Source: Stereocaulon alpinum (taxonomy: Eukaryota; Ascomycota; Lecanoromycetes; Lecanorales; Stereocaulaceae). Taken from it: 34,457 nucleotides of DNA. Of this stretch, positions 1 through 13,390 are shown one piece after another (position 1 is the stretch's first letter; the number at the start of each line of letters is the position of its first letter). The DNA is taken from NCBI GenBank assembly GCA_018257865.1, contig JAEUBA010000168.1, positions 1 to 34,457 of the forward strand. Direction: 5' to 3'. Below the pieces are notes generated by a model that saw nothing but the letters and a program-made list of their open reading frames with translations, ran no database searches and was not told the DNA's origin. Both the position numbers and the translations under genes were made by a program.

Positions 1-1811
1 GAGGGGATAGATCTATAGCCTAAAATTACTAGGACTCCCTAGTAATATAATAATATTTCGGAAAGGCTATATTTTTTATAATAATAACTATAAATCTATA
101 CTAGCCTAAGCTTAAGGCTATAGTCTTTAATAATTAAACCGCTACTAATTAAGTAGACCTAATAGCGCGCGTCTTCTATATAAAATAATCCGCTTTAATA
201 TAAGACCTTAAAGATTAATTCGGACGATATCTTAGGATTATATAGATAATTAAGTATTAGAAATAAGGCCTACCCTATATATATATCCTCCTCTTTCTCT
301 ATTAAGATAATAACTTTTTATACTAAGGCTATATTAATAACCTAGTCTACGCAGAGCTACCTAATCCTATAATTAATCTTAACGGATTATTATAGTAAAT
401 TATCTAAGATTAAATAACTTATAGCCCTTATAGGCAGTAGAACCTAAAGTCGCCCTATATAGTTAAGTACCTAAATAGCTTTAGGTAGATCTATTCTAAA
501 AAGTTTCTAAGGAGTTTTTAGCCTAAAATATCTATTATAGAAGATAGTTACCCTTAGTACTATTACTATAATAATAGTTATACTTAGATTAAAAAAGTAA
601 ACGGTTAGGACGTAGTACTAAATAACCGCTAGGTAGTACTATATAATCCCTAGCTAACTCGTAAATACTCTATATATATTAATATAGAGGTATACGTATT
701 AGTTAGTACTATTAAGTATATATATAAATATATAAATATATATATAAAGGTATAGACCGTACGACTTTAAAGCTCGCTAATAAATATAACGAAATTATAT
801 AGTATCTTAATAGTTATTATATTAGTCTATACTAGGCTACGTAGAACCTATTTAAGTTCCGTAATTATAATAAAGATCCGCCGATAATTCGATTAGCACT
901 ATATCTCCCTAATAAGTAGTAGGTATATTTCCGTAAGGATATTATCGACCTTATATAGGTCCTTAAAGAAGCTAAGATAACTCTTACTAGCTTTTTATAG
1001 TATAATACTAAATATACTAATAGCCGCCACCTTCTATACTATAATTTCCCGGAGTATTACGTCTACTATAGTAAGAAAGGTAAACGGCGCTAGATACCTT
1101 AGTAATAGGGCCGTATAATTAGCCGGATATATTATTATAGACTAGTATAAGGCGAGCGTTTTTATTTATATATACTACTTATAGTTATCTAGGGGCCTAC
1201 TAGTTTTACGGCTATTCGTACTATTAATACTATTTTATACCTAACCTTTTAGGCTACTTATATTACGTTAGGTCTTCTAGACGATAATAGCGAATAGTTT
1301 TAATACTTTAATAAGTTAAAATACTTTCTACTAGTTAGGCGTTATATTCTCTATTCGTAACTATACTAATTAACGGTAATTTAAGCGAACCTTTAAAACT
1401 TTAGGAACGTTTCTATTTAGATATATATAATAATTTACTATATTATATTACTTATAATTACCTATTAGTACTAGCTAATTCCTTAGATATATACCTTAAC
1501 TATAGGTTATTTCTAATTACTAAATAGTTATATAATTAGGGAAGAAAGCTTACGGATTATAACTTACCTATACTAATTCTACCTTAGTCTACGTATACTT
1601 ACCCTTTCCTTATCGCGTCTGAGCTAAGCTATAATATTATAGAGTAGGTATTATTCCGTAATTATACTATTCTATAATTAAATATTAAGTAATATTACGC
1701 TTTCGATATAATTATTATAGCTATTACTATAACCCCTTAATCTACGTACTTTTTTATCTATAGTGCTACGGGTACTAGCAAAACTTTTCTATATAAGGTA
1801 TTATATTACTA
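1..1811 (+). pseudogene. Helitron Rep (HUH) and helicase N-terminal part, RIP-degraded
   Basis: A remnant of the Helitron replication initiator-helicase, which nicks and transfers single-stranded DNA for rolling-circle transposition. Read in one forward frame, it shows the Rep domain first. The two-His metal site of the HUH motif lies at 276-284, where His codons are now Tyr (CAY to TAY), in the context of GLP followed by ILLFL. Further on come the conserved stretches around KYI.KYI (about 700-750) and GERF.LR followed by a GPTSF-like segment (about 1150-1210). The helicase begins near 1740, and its Walker A site reads SATGTSKT at 1762-1785 (usual GPGGTGKT). Dozens of TAG/TAA codons sit where Gln or Trp is expected. 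The frame is broken at 1811 by an LTR insertion. The first 315 bases are nearly the same as 27904-28218. Confidence 0.85.
718..752. repeat. Short TA-rich low-complexity run
   Basis: Alternating tatata and aaatata units inside the Helitron Rep frame. It corresponds to the conserved KYIxKYI region, so it reflects RIP of Lys/Tyr/His codons and is not a separate element. Confidence 0.6.
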
Positions 1812-2133
1812 TGTTACGGGTAACCCCGCAAGGTCACGGGCAAGGCACGTGATAGGGTTAGTAGGTAAAGGACACTTAGGAGAGGACCTAGTAATATAAG
1901 TAATCTAGGGTATATTAGGTAGATTATAGGGTAATATAGTAGATATAGGGCTAAATCACCCGGATTATATCAGGGCTTAGTATAATTAAGGTAAATATAT
2001 AAGGAAGGGTTTTCCTTTAGTAGAATATTTTCTTATCTCCTTATATTTAACTTATATAATAGAGAGGAGTCTTAGCTAAAGATAATTTAACGACTATTAA
2101 TCTCTATTACCTTCTAGTACTTAATATACTATA
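1812..2133 (+). mobile_element. LTR of the Gypsy-2 family, left part (solo LTR split by Gypsy-1)
   Basis: Begins TGTTACGGGTAACC at 1812 and stops where Gypsy-1 starts; the remaining 35 bases are at 14371-14405. The joined LTR is about 357 bp, ends in CCCCGTTATA (CA to TA), and is flanked by the 5-bp duplication tacta (1807-1811 and 14406-14410). It matches, in reverse complement, the LTR at 28219-28573. No internal sequence of its own family is present, so it is a solo LTR left by LTR-LTR recombination. Its first 45 bases keep several CA and TG dinucleotides and are less RIP-mutated than the surroundings. Confidence 0.88.
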
Positions 2134-2354
2134 TGTTACGGGCTAGCCTTTCGTTAATTACTAGTCCTTTATTACTTACTAGTATTTATATATCTTGGCC
2201 TAGGCCTAACGCTAGGCCCCTTTGGCCTTAGCGCCTACTAAGCTGCGTCCCTAATATATTATATATACGCTCTATATATATAGCTTTCCTTCCTTAGATT
2301 TATTCTCCTAGTCTAATAATACCCCTATAACTCGCTCTAGGCCGGCCCCTAATA
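2134..2354 (+). repeat. Gypsy-1 5' LTR (221 bp)
   Basis: Starts TGTTACGGGCTAGCC and ends CCCCTAATA (from a CA end). It aligns over its full length without gaps to 14145-14365. The two copies differ mainly by C/T and G/A, for example atatatta here against atacatta in the 3' LTR, as independent RIP would leave. Confidence 0.93.
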
Positions 2355-3614
2355 TTAGAATAAATCTTATAACTTACCCCCGCCCTCGTAAGTATATCAG
2401 CGAGGTTAAATAAATAATATAAACCTACTTAGTATTTAACCCTACTAAGGTAGTAGAAGAAACTAAATAACCCGCTAGAGGCGAAGACTATAAGGAGTAG
2501 TTACTAGTAGACGAAGCCGTAGGACGGTACTTTAAGGCTGAAGAGGTAGTAGCCTATTAACTATTAATAATTAAAAGAGGCCGTAGCCTACTACTATAAT
2601 ATTACTAATACTAGCGGGTATTAAAGAAAATTTCTATACTTTTAGATTATACCTAATAATATAATTCTAATCCTACCTACCTAAATCCTAGGTACCTTAG
2701 TCTTTATCCCTCTACCTACCTACCTACTACTTATATACTACCTTATAAGAGTATATACTAAAGCGTACCTCCTAACCGTCTAGGATTTTTATCTAAGAGC
2801 TAATCCCTAATACTTATACCTTCCCCTTTAAATACTAACGACCCCCTACCCTTAATTAAAGCTCCTAAGCTAGAAGACGTAGTTGACTTAAGCTTAGAAG
2901 GAACTACCGAAAATATAGTTACTATACCCTCTCCGCTAACTACTAATATAGGGGATACGCCAGCCTTTACTAAGGCTTAGACTACCTTTATAATAACTAC
3001 TATCTAAGCTGCTATAGTAGCGGCCCTTATAGTAAATACCCTCCCGCCTCCTAACCCCTAATATTAGTAGAGGGCCCTTACCGCTAACCTCTAGCTATTA
3101 ATAGATTATTACCTACCTAAGCCTACCCCTAGTAGCTCTCCCGTTAATCTATCTAAAATTAAATATCCTTATAATTATTTTAGTAATTATAAGGGTAAGG
3201 TAGAGTATAATTTATAGAAGATAGTAATAAAGCTATTTATTAAGGAATACCCTACTAACTTTTAAGAAGGATTAAAGTAAGTCTCTACCTACTTTAAGTA
3301 CTCCTCTAGCGAAGCTTAAACCTTAATCCTTTAGTATATAAATCCTAATTATATAAGCCCTACTAAGAACGCCTTTAATATCTTAAAGATACTTAACTAG
3401 CGTTTTTTTAATTATAACTATATCTAGTCTACCCGCCTTATATATTATAAGCTTAAAATAGGATTAATAACCTATAATAATTTCCGGATTAAATTTATCT
3501 AGCTTATAACTATAGGAAAAATTAATACGAAGCGCTAGTTTAAGGATCTATATAAGAAAATCTCCCCCGTACTAAAAAGGGATATCCGCACTAAGAAATA
3601 TAAGATAAATAAGG

Positions 3615-3632
3615 TTAATTAATTGATTTATA
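3615..3632 (-). repeat. LINE-A 3' short-repeat tail
   Basis: Plus-strand ttaattaattgatttata. On the element strand this is a TAAATCAATTAATTAA-type tail, the RIP-altered form of the ATCA repeats that end LINE-B and LINE-C. It marks the 3' end next to the duplication at 3602-3614. Confidence 0.85.
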
Positions 3633-3899
3633 CGCCTATTCTAGTATCTATATATACTAATAAGGGTGTTCTCTTATATTATTAGGAAATCTAGGGGGGT
3701 TAAAGGCCCTCTAAACGCGAAAGAAACCTTTCTAGAGTCGCCCCTTCTAGCTAAAAACTTTCGCTTATTAGCTTACTTATTATTCTACTCCGCCTATCTA
3801 ACCTTACCGCTAGGCTCTATAATACTAGTAATAATAATCTCTATTACCTTAATAGGCCCTATAATACTCCAGTAGCTCCGCCGCCTTTAGCTTCTACTT

Positions 3900-6800
3900 A
3901 TACTTAGGCTTCTTTATCTTTAAGGTTTTTATTACCGGTTCTACTCTAATAGGGAGTTTAGACTAGGAGAGCTATTCCTTAGTAAGTTAATACTATATTA
4001 GGAATCCTAACCTAACTAGCTATCTTATAGCCGCTCTTATACTAGTAACCTTAGCTAGTATAGTCCTAATATTATAAGTCTCTACCTCTTTAATAAGCTC
4101 CCTTTAAGTATTACTAAGCTTTAGGTAGTATAGGAGAATATACTTTATATCCTAATTCCTCTATCTATAACTATAGTAGGTATTATAGACCCCTAGTACT
4201 CTTACCTTATAAAGGAAGTAGTTAAACCTATTCTTCCTACTTTAGAGTTAGACTACTATTAAGCTTTCTACCTTCCTAAGCTTTAGGTAGTAGTTATACC
4301 TTTCTCTAAATAATAGTTTATTCTATATAGGTATATAAGAGTGCTTAGGGATAGTATCCTTATATACCTCCTACTACTTAATCTACTTCGCTATTACCTA
4401 GCCTTATATCTTTTTAGCTAGGATACCTATATCTTAATACTCCTTAATATTTATTTTTAGGTTATACTAATATACCTTCCTCCTTATTACTATTACCGCT
4501 TAATCCTAATCCTTTACCTTAAGCTCCTATAGGGCCTATTCTTCCTTTTCTAGTAATAGGGTTAGGTATATTAGGCGCGCCCTTCCTCTCCTTCCCTATA
4601 GTCTCCTACGGATTAAGCGGTTACCTTTAATTATTAAGGGGTATACTCCCCTTAGTGCCTAGTATCTTATAACTAGGGCGTCTAGATAGGTTTAGATAGG
4701 TATAATAACTACTTCCGCTTTTAAGACTTAGACTAGTATTACCTTATATACTCTAAGTACTATCTATAAGCAGTCGTTCTATATTATCGCGAGCGTCTTA
4801 ATATACTTTTCTATAGCTCCTCGCCCCCTAGTAGGGGTATACTATATTAGAGTAGCGAATATAAGTATAGGCCTTACTACTATACTATATACCTTCCTAT
4901 ACTTCTTAAATATAGCTCCCTAAGTTAATCCTACTAGGCACTTAATCGCCTAGGCTTAAGTAGCGGCCTTTACCTTTACCTATACTATATATAGGCCCTA
5001 GCGGAGTTTAGTATTAATATATAACCCTAAGACCCTAATACTCGCTTTTAGCTTAACCTCTATATTACTAAATTATACCGTCTCCTTTATATTAAACCTT
5101 TTAGGGGCGTACGATAGATATACTAGTTTATACTTTTAAGGCGCGAACGTTACCCCGTATATTTTCGCCTATATTTAGTAGAGCTTATAGGCCTATTCTA
5201 GCTACCTATAGTTTATTTCCGTTATCTTACTATATACTAGTAGGTATATATTATCTACGAATCCTCCTACCTATACTAGGATCTTTACCTTTAAGTATAC
5301 TTTAATTAGTAGCGTATTAAAGAAGAGGAATAGGATTAGTAATATTAGTAATCCTTATAAGATCCCTATTTCTACCGCCTTAACTAGACTAGTCCTACCC
5401 CCTAGGGTTATTAATATTACTCTATCCTTAAGGAAGCTTATAGTCTACCGGATAATCCCCTTAGGAATTCCTTTTATCCTTAAGTTATAGAGTAGCCTTT
5501 TATAGGATATATTATCAAATACTCCTACTATATCTAGTAATAGTAAACTCGCTACGTTATCCTTACCTTAGTTCTATATTATATAGATTAAGTCTATAAT
5601 AGTCTCTAAGGCTATTTTTACTAAATATCTCTTCCTACCTTCTATCTAGTATTTTAGGAATAGGTAATTTACTTTAGCTATTCCGCTAAGTTATTTTACT
5701 ATTACTATCTCTAATACTTTCCTAAGTATATCTAGTAGTATAATAGGTTAATAGGCCTTAGACTTAGAGTAATTAATCTTCTTTAGCTTTTTTAGTATTA
5801 CTATATTCGCTTCGCAGAACTTCTTTAGGTAGTATCTATAATCTAGGTATACTTAAAATACCCTTTAAAAGGTCTCCCCTATTTCTATATATACCGCTCT
5901 TAGGAACCTATTTAGGATCCCTAAAATCCTTAGGGCCTTATTTACTACTAGGTACTAAATCGCGTCCCTTACCTCCTTTATAGTAATCTCGCTATCTATT
6001 ATAATAGGCTTTAGGTAATTAGCCCCTTTAATACTTATTAGGTCTACTAAGGGTAAGAGCGGGAAGAGGACCCTCCTTAAGGCCTCTACCTTCCTTTTAA
6101 AGTCTATCGCTTTATTCCTATTCCCGTCTTTAATAGCTAGGAATTATAGTAGCTCTTTAAGGCGTATACTCCTCTCCCTTCCCTACTTAGTAAGTTACTA
6201 TACTCCTCCTAGCCTTAATAATACTCTATAGACCCCCTCTTAGAAAGCTATTATCCTAGTCTTTTATAGGATAGTAACCTTTTTCCTTTTAGTCTAGTAG
6301 AGAGCCTCCTTAGTCTATATATTTCTACTATAGCGGTAGGCCTTAAGCGCTACCTATAACGCCTTAGTAACTCTTATATATACCCCGTTTTAATATAGTT
6401 TAGCTCCGGCGTAGGGTTCCTTAAATAGGATAGTATTCTCTACTACCTCCTATAGCGTAGCTATAAGCTTATTAATATATAGGTTAATTACTTCCTTTAA
6501 GTCTAATAAGTATCTACCTATAACCCTATTTAGGATCTTTATATATTTCCGGATCTCTTCGCTAGTCGCCTTTATCTCTATCCTTTTCTAAGCTCTCTTC
6601 TAATATACTTAGTACTTACTCTAGGTCTATTCTAGCTCTATTATAATTAGTATATAATCTAACCCTATATTAAGGTCTTCTCTTACTCCGCACTTCGCTA
6701 TTATATTATACGCGCCTTTAGTTAGAAATATAAGGTCGATAGCGCTCTCTAAGCCCCTACTTTACTATATAACTAACTTCTCTAGTAGTCTAAGGACTAT

Positions 6801-7450
6801 CCCCTTCTCTCCTACTACTTCTAGTAGCTTATCTACTATTATATAGTATATAGCTCGTCCTAGGTTATTCTATTAGGGGTAGTATAGGTTAAAATCCCCT
6901 ACTATAATATATTCGCCTTCGCTTTCTAAGGCCTCCTTTAGCCTTAGGATAGTTATAGGGCTATCTACTAATATATAGCTTACTAGTAAAGGGTTATAGA
7001 TATTATATATCTATACCCTCTCTACTATTAGCTCCTTAGTATTTTCGTCCTTAGTATTAGTATTATTTTAGGTTCTCTTAGTCTAGATTTATAATAAGTA
7101 TAAGTTACCCTCCTAGTACTCTACCCCCTAGTCGTTAAGATCTATCCTTTTATTTATATAGAAGTATATTCTAGCCTTTAGGTCTCCCCTATAGGCTAAG
7201 TAAAACCTACTTATACTTATATTATATAAGGTTCTATTTATTAGGTTATATACTAGCTCTTAAATCGCTAATATATCTATATCTTTTATATCTTTATTTT
7301 TAAGAAGTAGTACTATTACTATATCCTTCTTCCTCTATATATTATACTATAGTATTTTTAGGTAGAGTATATTCCTTATTAGGTAAGGGCTACTTAGATA
7401 TTCTCCTATATTTAGGTAGTCTTAGTAGTCTTTACTACTCCTAAAGTTTA
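3900..7450 (-). pseudogene. LINE-A ORF2 remnant: endonuclease and reverse transcriptase
   Basis: The minus-strand counterpart of LINE-C ORF2. The endonuclease DFN motif is the complement of aaaatcccc near 6890-6900. The RT catalytic FVDN motif (FVDD before RIP) is the complement of ttatctacgaa at about 5251-5262. The Cys/His-type C-terminal motif lies near 4120-4190. As in LINE-C, no RNase H signature was found between the RT and this motif. TAG/TAA stops occur throughout. The limits are approximate because start and stop codons cannot be trusted in RIP-mutated sequence. Confidence 0.82.
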
Positions 7451-7499
7451 CTTAAGGGTATTTATTAAACTAATCCTCTCTATAGATAGGGGCTATTAC

Positions 7500-8930
7500 C
7501 CTTATTCTACTTTAAAGAGGGTTATTAATTATCCCCTCTTTACTACCTCCCTAGTTCCTTTCTAAGGCTTATCTATTATATCCTTTAAGGCCTTCCTCTT
7601 CCCTTTAGAGATTACTTTATACTACCCTTCTAAGCTAGTCCTTCTTAGTATCGCTAGCGTAGGCCCTATTAAGTATTACTTTAGAGTCTCTTTAAAGTAT
7701 TTTAGCTTATACTTAATTCTCTACCTAGCCTTAGTATTCTCCTTCTATTAGATTAAGTAGGTTTTACTCTATACTAAGTACTCCTCTTTATATACTATAT
7801 ACTTAGGCTTACTGCTAGCTCTTTCTATATAATTATTAGTTATATAGTTTTAGGCGTATATCCTATAGTAGGTAGGGTATTTATACGCCTTAATAATATA
7901 TCTATACCTATAATAGTTAAAGTACTACTTAGGGGTAGCTTCTCTCTCTTAATAATTATAGAAGAGGAGGCTATTTTCTACTACTATCCCCTCTATAATA
8001 AGCTGGTTCGCCGCCTTTAGGCTTAGGACCTTAATTATTAGTATAGAGAATTTCTTCTCCCTCCTAAGTATATCTAGCTTTAATATAAATATAGGCTATT
8101 TAGCCTTTATTATCTCTAACTCTAAGTAGAGCTTCCTATTATCTTTTCTTAAGGTTTTAAAGATCCCCTATTAGTCCTTTATATCTATTATCTTTTCTAC
8201 TCTATAGATTACTATTATTATTATCTTTTAAAGGACTCTTACTAACCTATAGAGTCTCCTTACCTACCTATTATCCTTCTCTAACTCCTCCCTAGCCTTT
8301 ACTAAGGTTATCTAAAGAATAATATCCCCCCCTATAATCCTCCTTACTATAATAATCTCCTTAGCTACTCCCCCTACTCCCTTAAATATTTATACTAGTT
8401 AAGGAAGAGTTACTATAGCTATCTATATCTTTTCGCTAGTATTATTAATCCTAACTATTACCTACTTCGCTTTCTTAATATCTTCTACCTTAGGTATAGC
8501 TAGGTAGATAGTATTTTAGCCCCTTTAAACTATATAAGCTATATCCGCCTAGCTATTATTTACCCTTCTAGTTAGATAGTCTTTACGCGTTAGTTAGCTG
8601 CAGTACTCCTTCGCAGCGTATCTTTTAGTAGTATTCTCCTATATATACTTTATAATCCTTTCTACTATATTTTAGAAGAAGCCCTATATAGTCTTATTTA
8701 TATTTACCTATAATATCCCCTAAACCTTCTCTATAAACTCTAGTAGCGCCTATTCTATAGCCTTTATATATTATATTCTTTCTTTAATTCTTTCCCTACC
8801 TTAAGGGCCCTATAGATCTTTAATAGGTTTCTACTATTATCGCTATTACCTTATTATCGCGTTAGGACGCGTTCCTTATCTACCTTTACTACTAATACCT
8901 CCCTTCTCTCCTCCCCCCCTATCTCGTGTT
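7500..8930 (-). pseudogene. LINE-A ORF1 remnant with zinc knuckles
   Basis: A Gag-like RNA-binding ORF1 remnant, upstream of ORF2 on the minus strand. Its C-terminal zinc-knuckle block is at about 7770-7940, where Cys and His codons have become Tyr. The rest is a charged, partly coiled-coil-like region, readable only by alignment with LINE-C. It is non-functional. Confidence 0.7.
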
Positions 8931-11900
8931 ATTTTACTAGGTTCGTAACCTAGTATGATCGCTTATCTAGCCTAGTAGGCCTGCTCGCCCGTCGTACTCG
9001 TTATTATCGCCATTAGATATTGCAGGTTTATTCAAGATAAATAAGGATTATATTACTTTAGATAAATTTCTCGCAGTCGCTAACTAAAAGATATATAATA
9101 TTAGAGCTAAAGAAGCTGCTATAAGGCCTTATATAAATTCTAACCCTTATAATATCCTTAAGATAAGAAGCTAGTAAGCCCCCTTACCTACTCTAATTCC
9201 TTATATAGACCGCTAAGTTACCTTTAGAGGTATAACTATACGCTTCCTATTTAAGATATATAAAGAGGAATATTATAAGGAGGAGTATTCTACCTTAAAG
9301 GATAAGCTAAAGTACTTCTACTATAATAAGGAAGGCTATTTTACCCCCGAATATCTAAAGCGTTTTTATAAAGTAGTATAAGAAGTCGCTAGCGAAGATA
9401 AGGACGCTAGAGAGATTAAAGAAGTTAAAGAGTTATTAAATTTAGAAAACTAGCCGTCCTTAGGGAAGTCGCCCCTAAGGACCTACTATTCTTATTATCT
9501 ATAGAATTCTATAATCCCTTTAGTAGGCGTTTATTTATATATCCTATTACCTTAATAGCTTAGGATAAGGAATATAAATTAAAAGCTTTTACTAATACTA
9601 GTACTACTATATACTTATTTATTAATAAAAAAGAAGTATAAATCCTTTCTAATACCCTTAATATTATCCCTATTCCCCTTTCTAAACCCTAATACCTTTA
9701 CGGATATAATAGTAAGATAAGAAGGAAGCTTATTACCTACGTAATCTATCCTTCTATATAAGTCGGTAATTATATAGAGTCTACCGTACCTATACTTATT
9801 ACTAACTTAGGTAATTAATATATTATCCTTAGTAAGCTATAGATAAATAAGTATAGGGTCCTACTAGATATAGTAGATAATTATATTATCTTCGTACTAG
9901 GGCGTTATAACTATATTAATATACCTACGCCTAAGCCGCCTACCTCTAGTCTAGGAGTTAAAGCTAAATTAACTACCTTAAAGCTGGTAAAGCCTACTAA
10001 GATCGCTATAGTAAAACCTAAGCTAAAGAAGGTTAGTACCCCTTAGCCTACTCCTCCCCTACCTAAAGAAAATAAGGCGTTAGATATTAGTTAAATTAGT
10101 ATAGTAGCCTTCTACCTACTAGCTTAGAATCTAAAGAAGTATTAAGTTTAGTACTTCTCTATAACCCTTACTAGAATAGAATATAAACTAAGAAAAGACG
10201 GCCTTATAGAAGTAATACGCGAGACTACTATCTATACTAAAGATAATATTAAGAAGAAGCTCCTAAAGGAGTACTATAACTTAATTAATATCTTTAATAA
10301 AGAGAAGGTAAAAGAGCTCCCTCTATATCGACTATATAATTATAAGATTAAATTAGAGCTAGGGAAGAAGCTACTATAAAGCTAACTATACCTAATATCT
10401 AGCTTTAAGTTATAAAAGGTAAAAGAATACCTTAAAGAGAACTTAAAGAAGGGCTTTATCTTACTAAGTACCGCTCTATACACGTCCCCTATACTATTTA
10501 TATAGAAGAAGGATAGTAGCTTAAGATTCTACGTAGACTACTATAGACTTAATATAATTATAATTTAGAACTAATATCTAATTCTATTAATTAAAGAAGC
10601 CTTAGCTTATATAGTAGGTTATAAGTACCTTACTAAGCTCGATATTATTACTATATTTAATAAGCTCCGAATATATCTAGATAGTAAGGACTATACTACC
10701 TTTACTACTTCTTTTAGAGCGTTTAAATACTATATATTACCTTTTAGACTAATAGGAGGTCCTACCTCCTACTAGTAATATATAAATAATACTTTATTTA
10801 AGTATCTTAATAACTTCTACTAAGTATACTTAGATAATATCCTAATTTATAGTAAGACTAAGAAGGAGTACTAAGAGTATATTAGGAAGGTCCTTATATA
10901 ACTATATAAAGCAGGCCTTTAGGTAGATATTAATAAATATAAATTCTATATATAAGAAACGAAGTTTTTAGGATTAATAGTATCTACTAGTAGACTAAGA
11001 ATAGATCCTAATAAAGTTAAAGTAGTTACTAACTAGGAATCCCCTACCTATCTAAAGGAGGTATAAGTATTCGTTAGCTTCTATAACTTCTACTATTAAT
11101 TTATTAAGAACTTCTTAAAAATAGTAAAACTACTAGTAGTACTTACTAAGAAAGATTACCCTTTCTATTAGTCTAAAGTATATTAATTAGCCTTTAAAGA
11201 GATAAAGGATTTAGTAACTAGTACCCTAGTACTAAGGTACTATAAAAGATCTTAACTAGTAGTACTAGAGATAGACTCCTTAGACTATATTAATAGTAGA
11301 GTATTATTATAAGCGGACGATAATAGAGTACTATATTTAGTTATATTCTATAGTAAGAACTTACTACTAGTAGAATATAACTATAAGATTTATAATAAGG
11401 AACTACTAGCGATAGTTCGCTATCTAAAGTACTAGCGCCTTAAACTTAAGTTAACTAATATCCTAATTTAAATCTTTACTAACTATAAAAGCTTAGAGTA
11501 CTTTATATAGATAAAGGAGCTTACCCGCTATTAAGCTAGATAGGCTAAGAAGTTAGTAGACTATAACTTTAAGATTATATACCGTACTAGGAAGTTAAAT
11601 AGGAAAGTAGATACCCTAACTAGGTTACCTAACTTAGTACCTACTAATAAGGACGACTTATATCTAAAGTACTAGTATTATATACTGTTATTACCTAAGT
11701 ATTTCTAAGGCTATAATCTAACCTTCTTAGTTAAGGAGGGGGGTAAGCCTACGGAGGAGTAAATTAACGTACTAACGGACGAGGACTTACCTCTCTATAC
11801 TAGAATTATATTAGCTAATTAGGATAATAAGGACTATATACGGCTATAAGAGGCTATTAAGAAGAATCCTACTTAGATCTTTAAGGGTATTAATCTAAGG

Positions 11901-12604
11901 TACTACTCCTAACGCTATTATACCCTCTTTTATAAAGAATACCTTTAGGTCCCTACCTTACTAAAGCTCTATATTAAGCTTATAAAGGAAAGCTATAATC
12001 TCCCCGTAAGCGGTTACCTAGGAAGAGACTATATACTAGAGGTTCTAAAGCGTTAATTCTACTAGCTAGGTATAAAAGAGAAAGTAGTACGCTATATCCG
12101 TAACTACTATATATACTAAAGAAGTAAGGTACTAAGGGATTAGTATAATAGACTTCTATAACCCCTACCGACTTTAGAATAGCGTTAGTAAGATATCTTA
12201 ATAGACTTTATTATAGGTCTCCCTATTTTAGATAACCGCAACGCTATTTATATACTAGTAGACTGCTTTACTAAGGAATACTACTACGCCCTATATACTA
12301 CTACTAATAAGGGAACCTCCGTAGAGGCTATAGTAGATATCTTACTTAACTACGTCTTCCGCACCTATAGTCTGCCTAACTTAATTATATTAGACTAAGG
12401 TCTATAGTTCGTCTTATTAGTATAGAGGGTACTATACGAACGATTACGAATTAAGGTAAAGCTATCTATAGCGTTCCACCTAGAAACTAATAGATAGACT
12501 AAAAGGGCTAATTAAGATATTAAGCGGCTACTAAGGACTTATTACTCCTATATATAGGACGATTAGGCCCGTTAGCTACTAATCATAGAATCTTTCTTCT
12601 AATA

Positions 12605-13390
12605 ACAGATTATCGCGACTTTCGGAGCAATTCCGCGCTTATATCTAATTAGAATACTCCTATATTCCAAACTACGCTTTTAGGCCTAGCGTCTTTATAG
12701 CGCCTTTAACTACTAAAAGTTAAATCTACTTTATAACTTCTTCGCAGTAATACCTCGCGCTATATACGTTATATAATAACTAGATAATTTTATAAGTTTT
12801 AAAGTCAGCTATCAGCTTACTTACGTATTAAGAATTATTAGAATCGGCCTATTTACGTAATAGTTATAAGTAAAAGAAGTATTATCGCTATATTTTATAG
12901 GTACTGCGGGCGAGCGTAGGCTCGCTAGTAATTACTAAGCTTAATACCCTAATAGTACCCTTTTCGGCCTAGCGCCTTTAACTACTAAAAGTTAAATCTA
13001 CTTCGTAACTTCTTCGCAGTAATACCTCGCGCTATATATATTATATAATATCTAGATAATTTTATAAGTTTTAAAGTCAGCTATCAGCTTGCTTACGTAT
13101 TAAAAATTTCCAAAATCGGCTTATATACGTAATAGTTATAAGTAAAAGAAGCGTTTTTATTATATTTTACGGGTAGCCCTAGCTCGCTACTAAATACTAA
13201 GCTTAATACTTACTATTTAAATAACTTTAGAAGTATTAGAGTTATAGATTAGCTTTATATATATAAAATATACTATAAATAGAGAGCTTTTCAACGCCGC
13301 TTAAATTTCCTAAATCGAGTGTAATATAAGCGAGATATAGCCGGTTTTATTATTAATCTTCTGTAAAGATTAGGGGCACTAACTTGTTTA
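12605..13390 (-). mobile_element. Short element related to the Helitron 3' region, inserted in the Gypsy-1 integrase
   Basis: This segment interrupts the integrase frame between its core and C-terminal parts. Read on the minus strand, it is colinear with the Helitron copy 1 sequence from about 15791 to 17164, minus the LINE. It is likely a non-autonomous Helitron derivative or a captured Helitron end. The left and right edges are estimates: ctaata occurs at 12599-12604 and 13391-13396 and could be a chance match or a duplication, which Helitrons do not normally make. No terminal inverted repeats are seen. It contains two tandem copies of an approximately 270-bp unit. Confidence 0.55.
12701..13240 (-). 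repeat. Tandem duplication of a unit of about 270 bp
   Basis: The motif cgcctttaactactaaaag occurs at 12701 and again at 12973, a spacing of 272 bp. Long stretches after each copy agree, including cttcttcgcagtaatacctc, then gataattttataagtttt, then agtcagctatcagctt, and later the shared tactaagcttaat. A third, inverted and more diverged copy lies at about 16935-17160 in the Helitron 3' region. Confidence 0.8.

Larger units (their letters stand above)
3615..9033 (-). mobile_element. LINE-A: near full-length Tad1-like non-LTR retrotransposon
   Basis: A minus-strand LINE of 5,419 bp inserted in Gypsy-1 gag. The 13-bp duplication aagataaataagg flanks it at 3602-3614 and 9034-9046. The 3' end is a short-repeat tail seen in plus orientation as ttaattaattgattta at 3615-3630 (RIP form of an (ATCA)n tail). 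The body is a heavily RIP-mutated relative of LINE-C over nearly its whole length. Their 5' ends differ: copy A has about 15 bases beyond the shared start (gatctaat-type motif near 9018), copy C about 54. Confidence 0.92.
2400..9500 (+). pseudogene. Gypsy-1 gag remnant, split by LINE-A
   Basis: A RIP-degraded frame of the capsid-like Gag, read at 2400-3614 and again from 9047. The two parts join in frame across the LINE when one copy of the 13-bp duplication is dropped. Landmarks are weak because Gag is poorly conserved, but the frame downstream (about 3150-3600) has the charged, Trp/Tyr-rich look of a retrotransposon capsid. The stretch after 9047 continues with the same codon pattern to about 9460. 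I saw no clear zinc knuckle. The function is inferred from position between the 5' LTR and the pol domains. Confidence 0.6.

Noticed and set aside
3666..3875. Open frame of 69 codons beginning MFSYIIRKSRG
   Set aside because: It lies antisense to the 3' end of LINE-A. The same frame recurs antisense in LINE-B and LINE-C because the DNA is shared; it reads through the LINE ORF2 end and 3' tail region and has no independent support.
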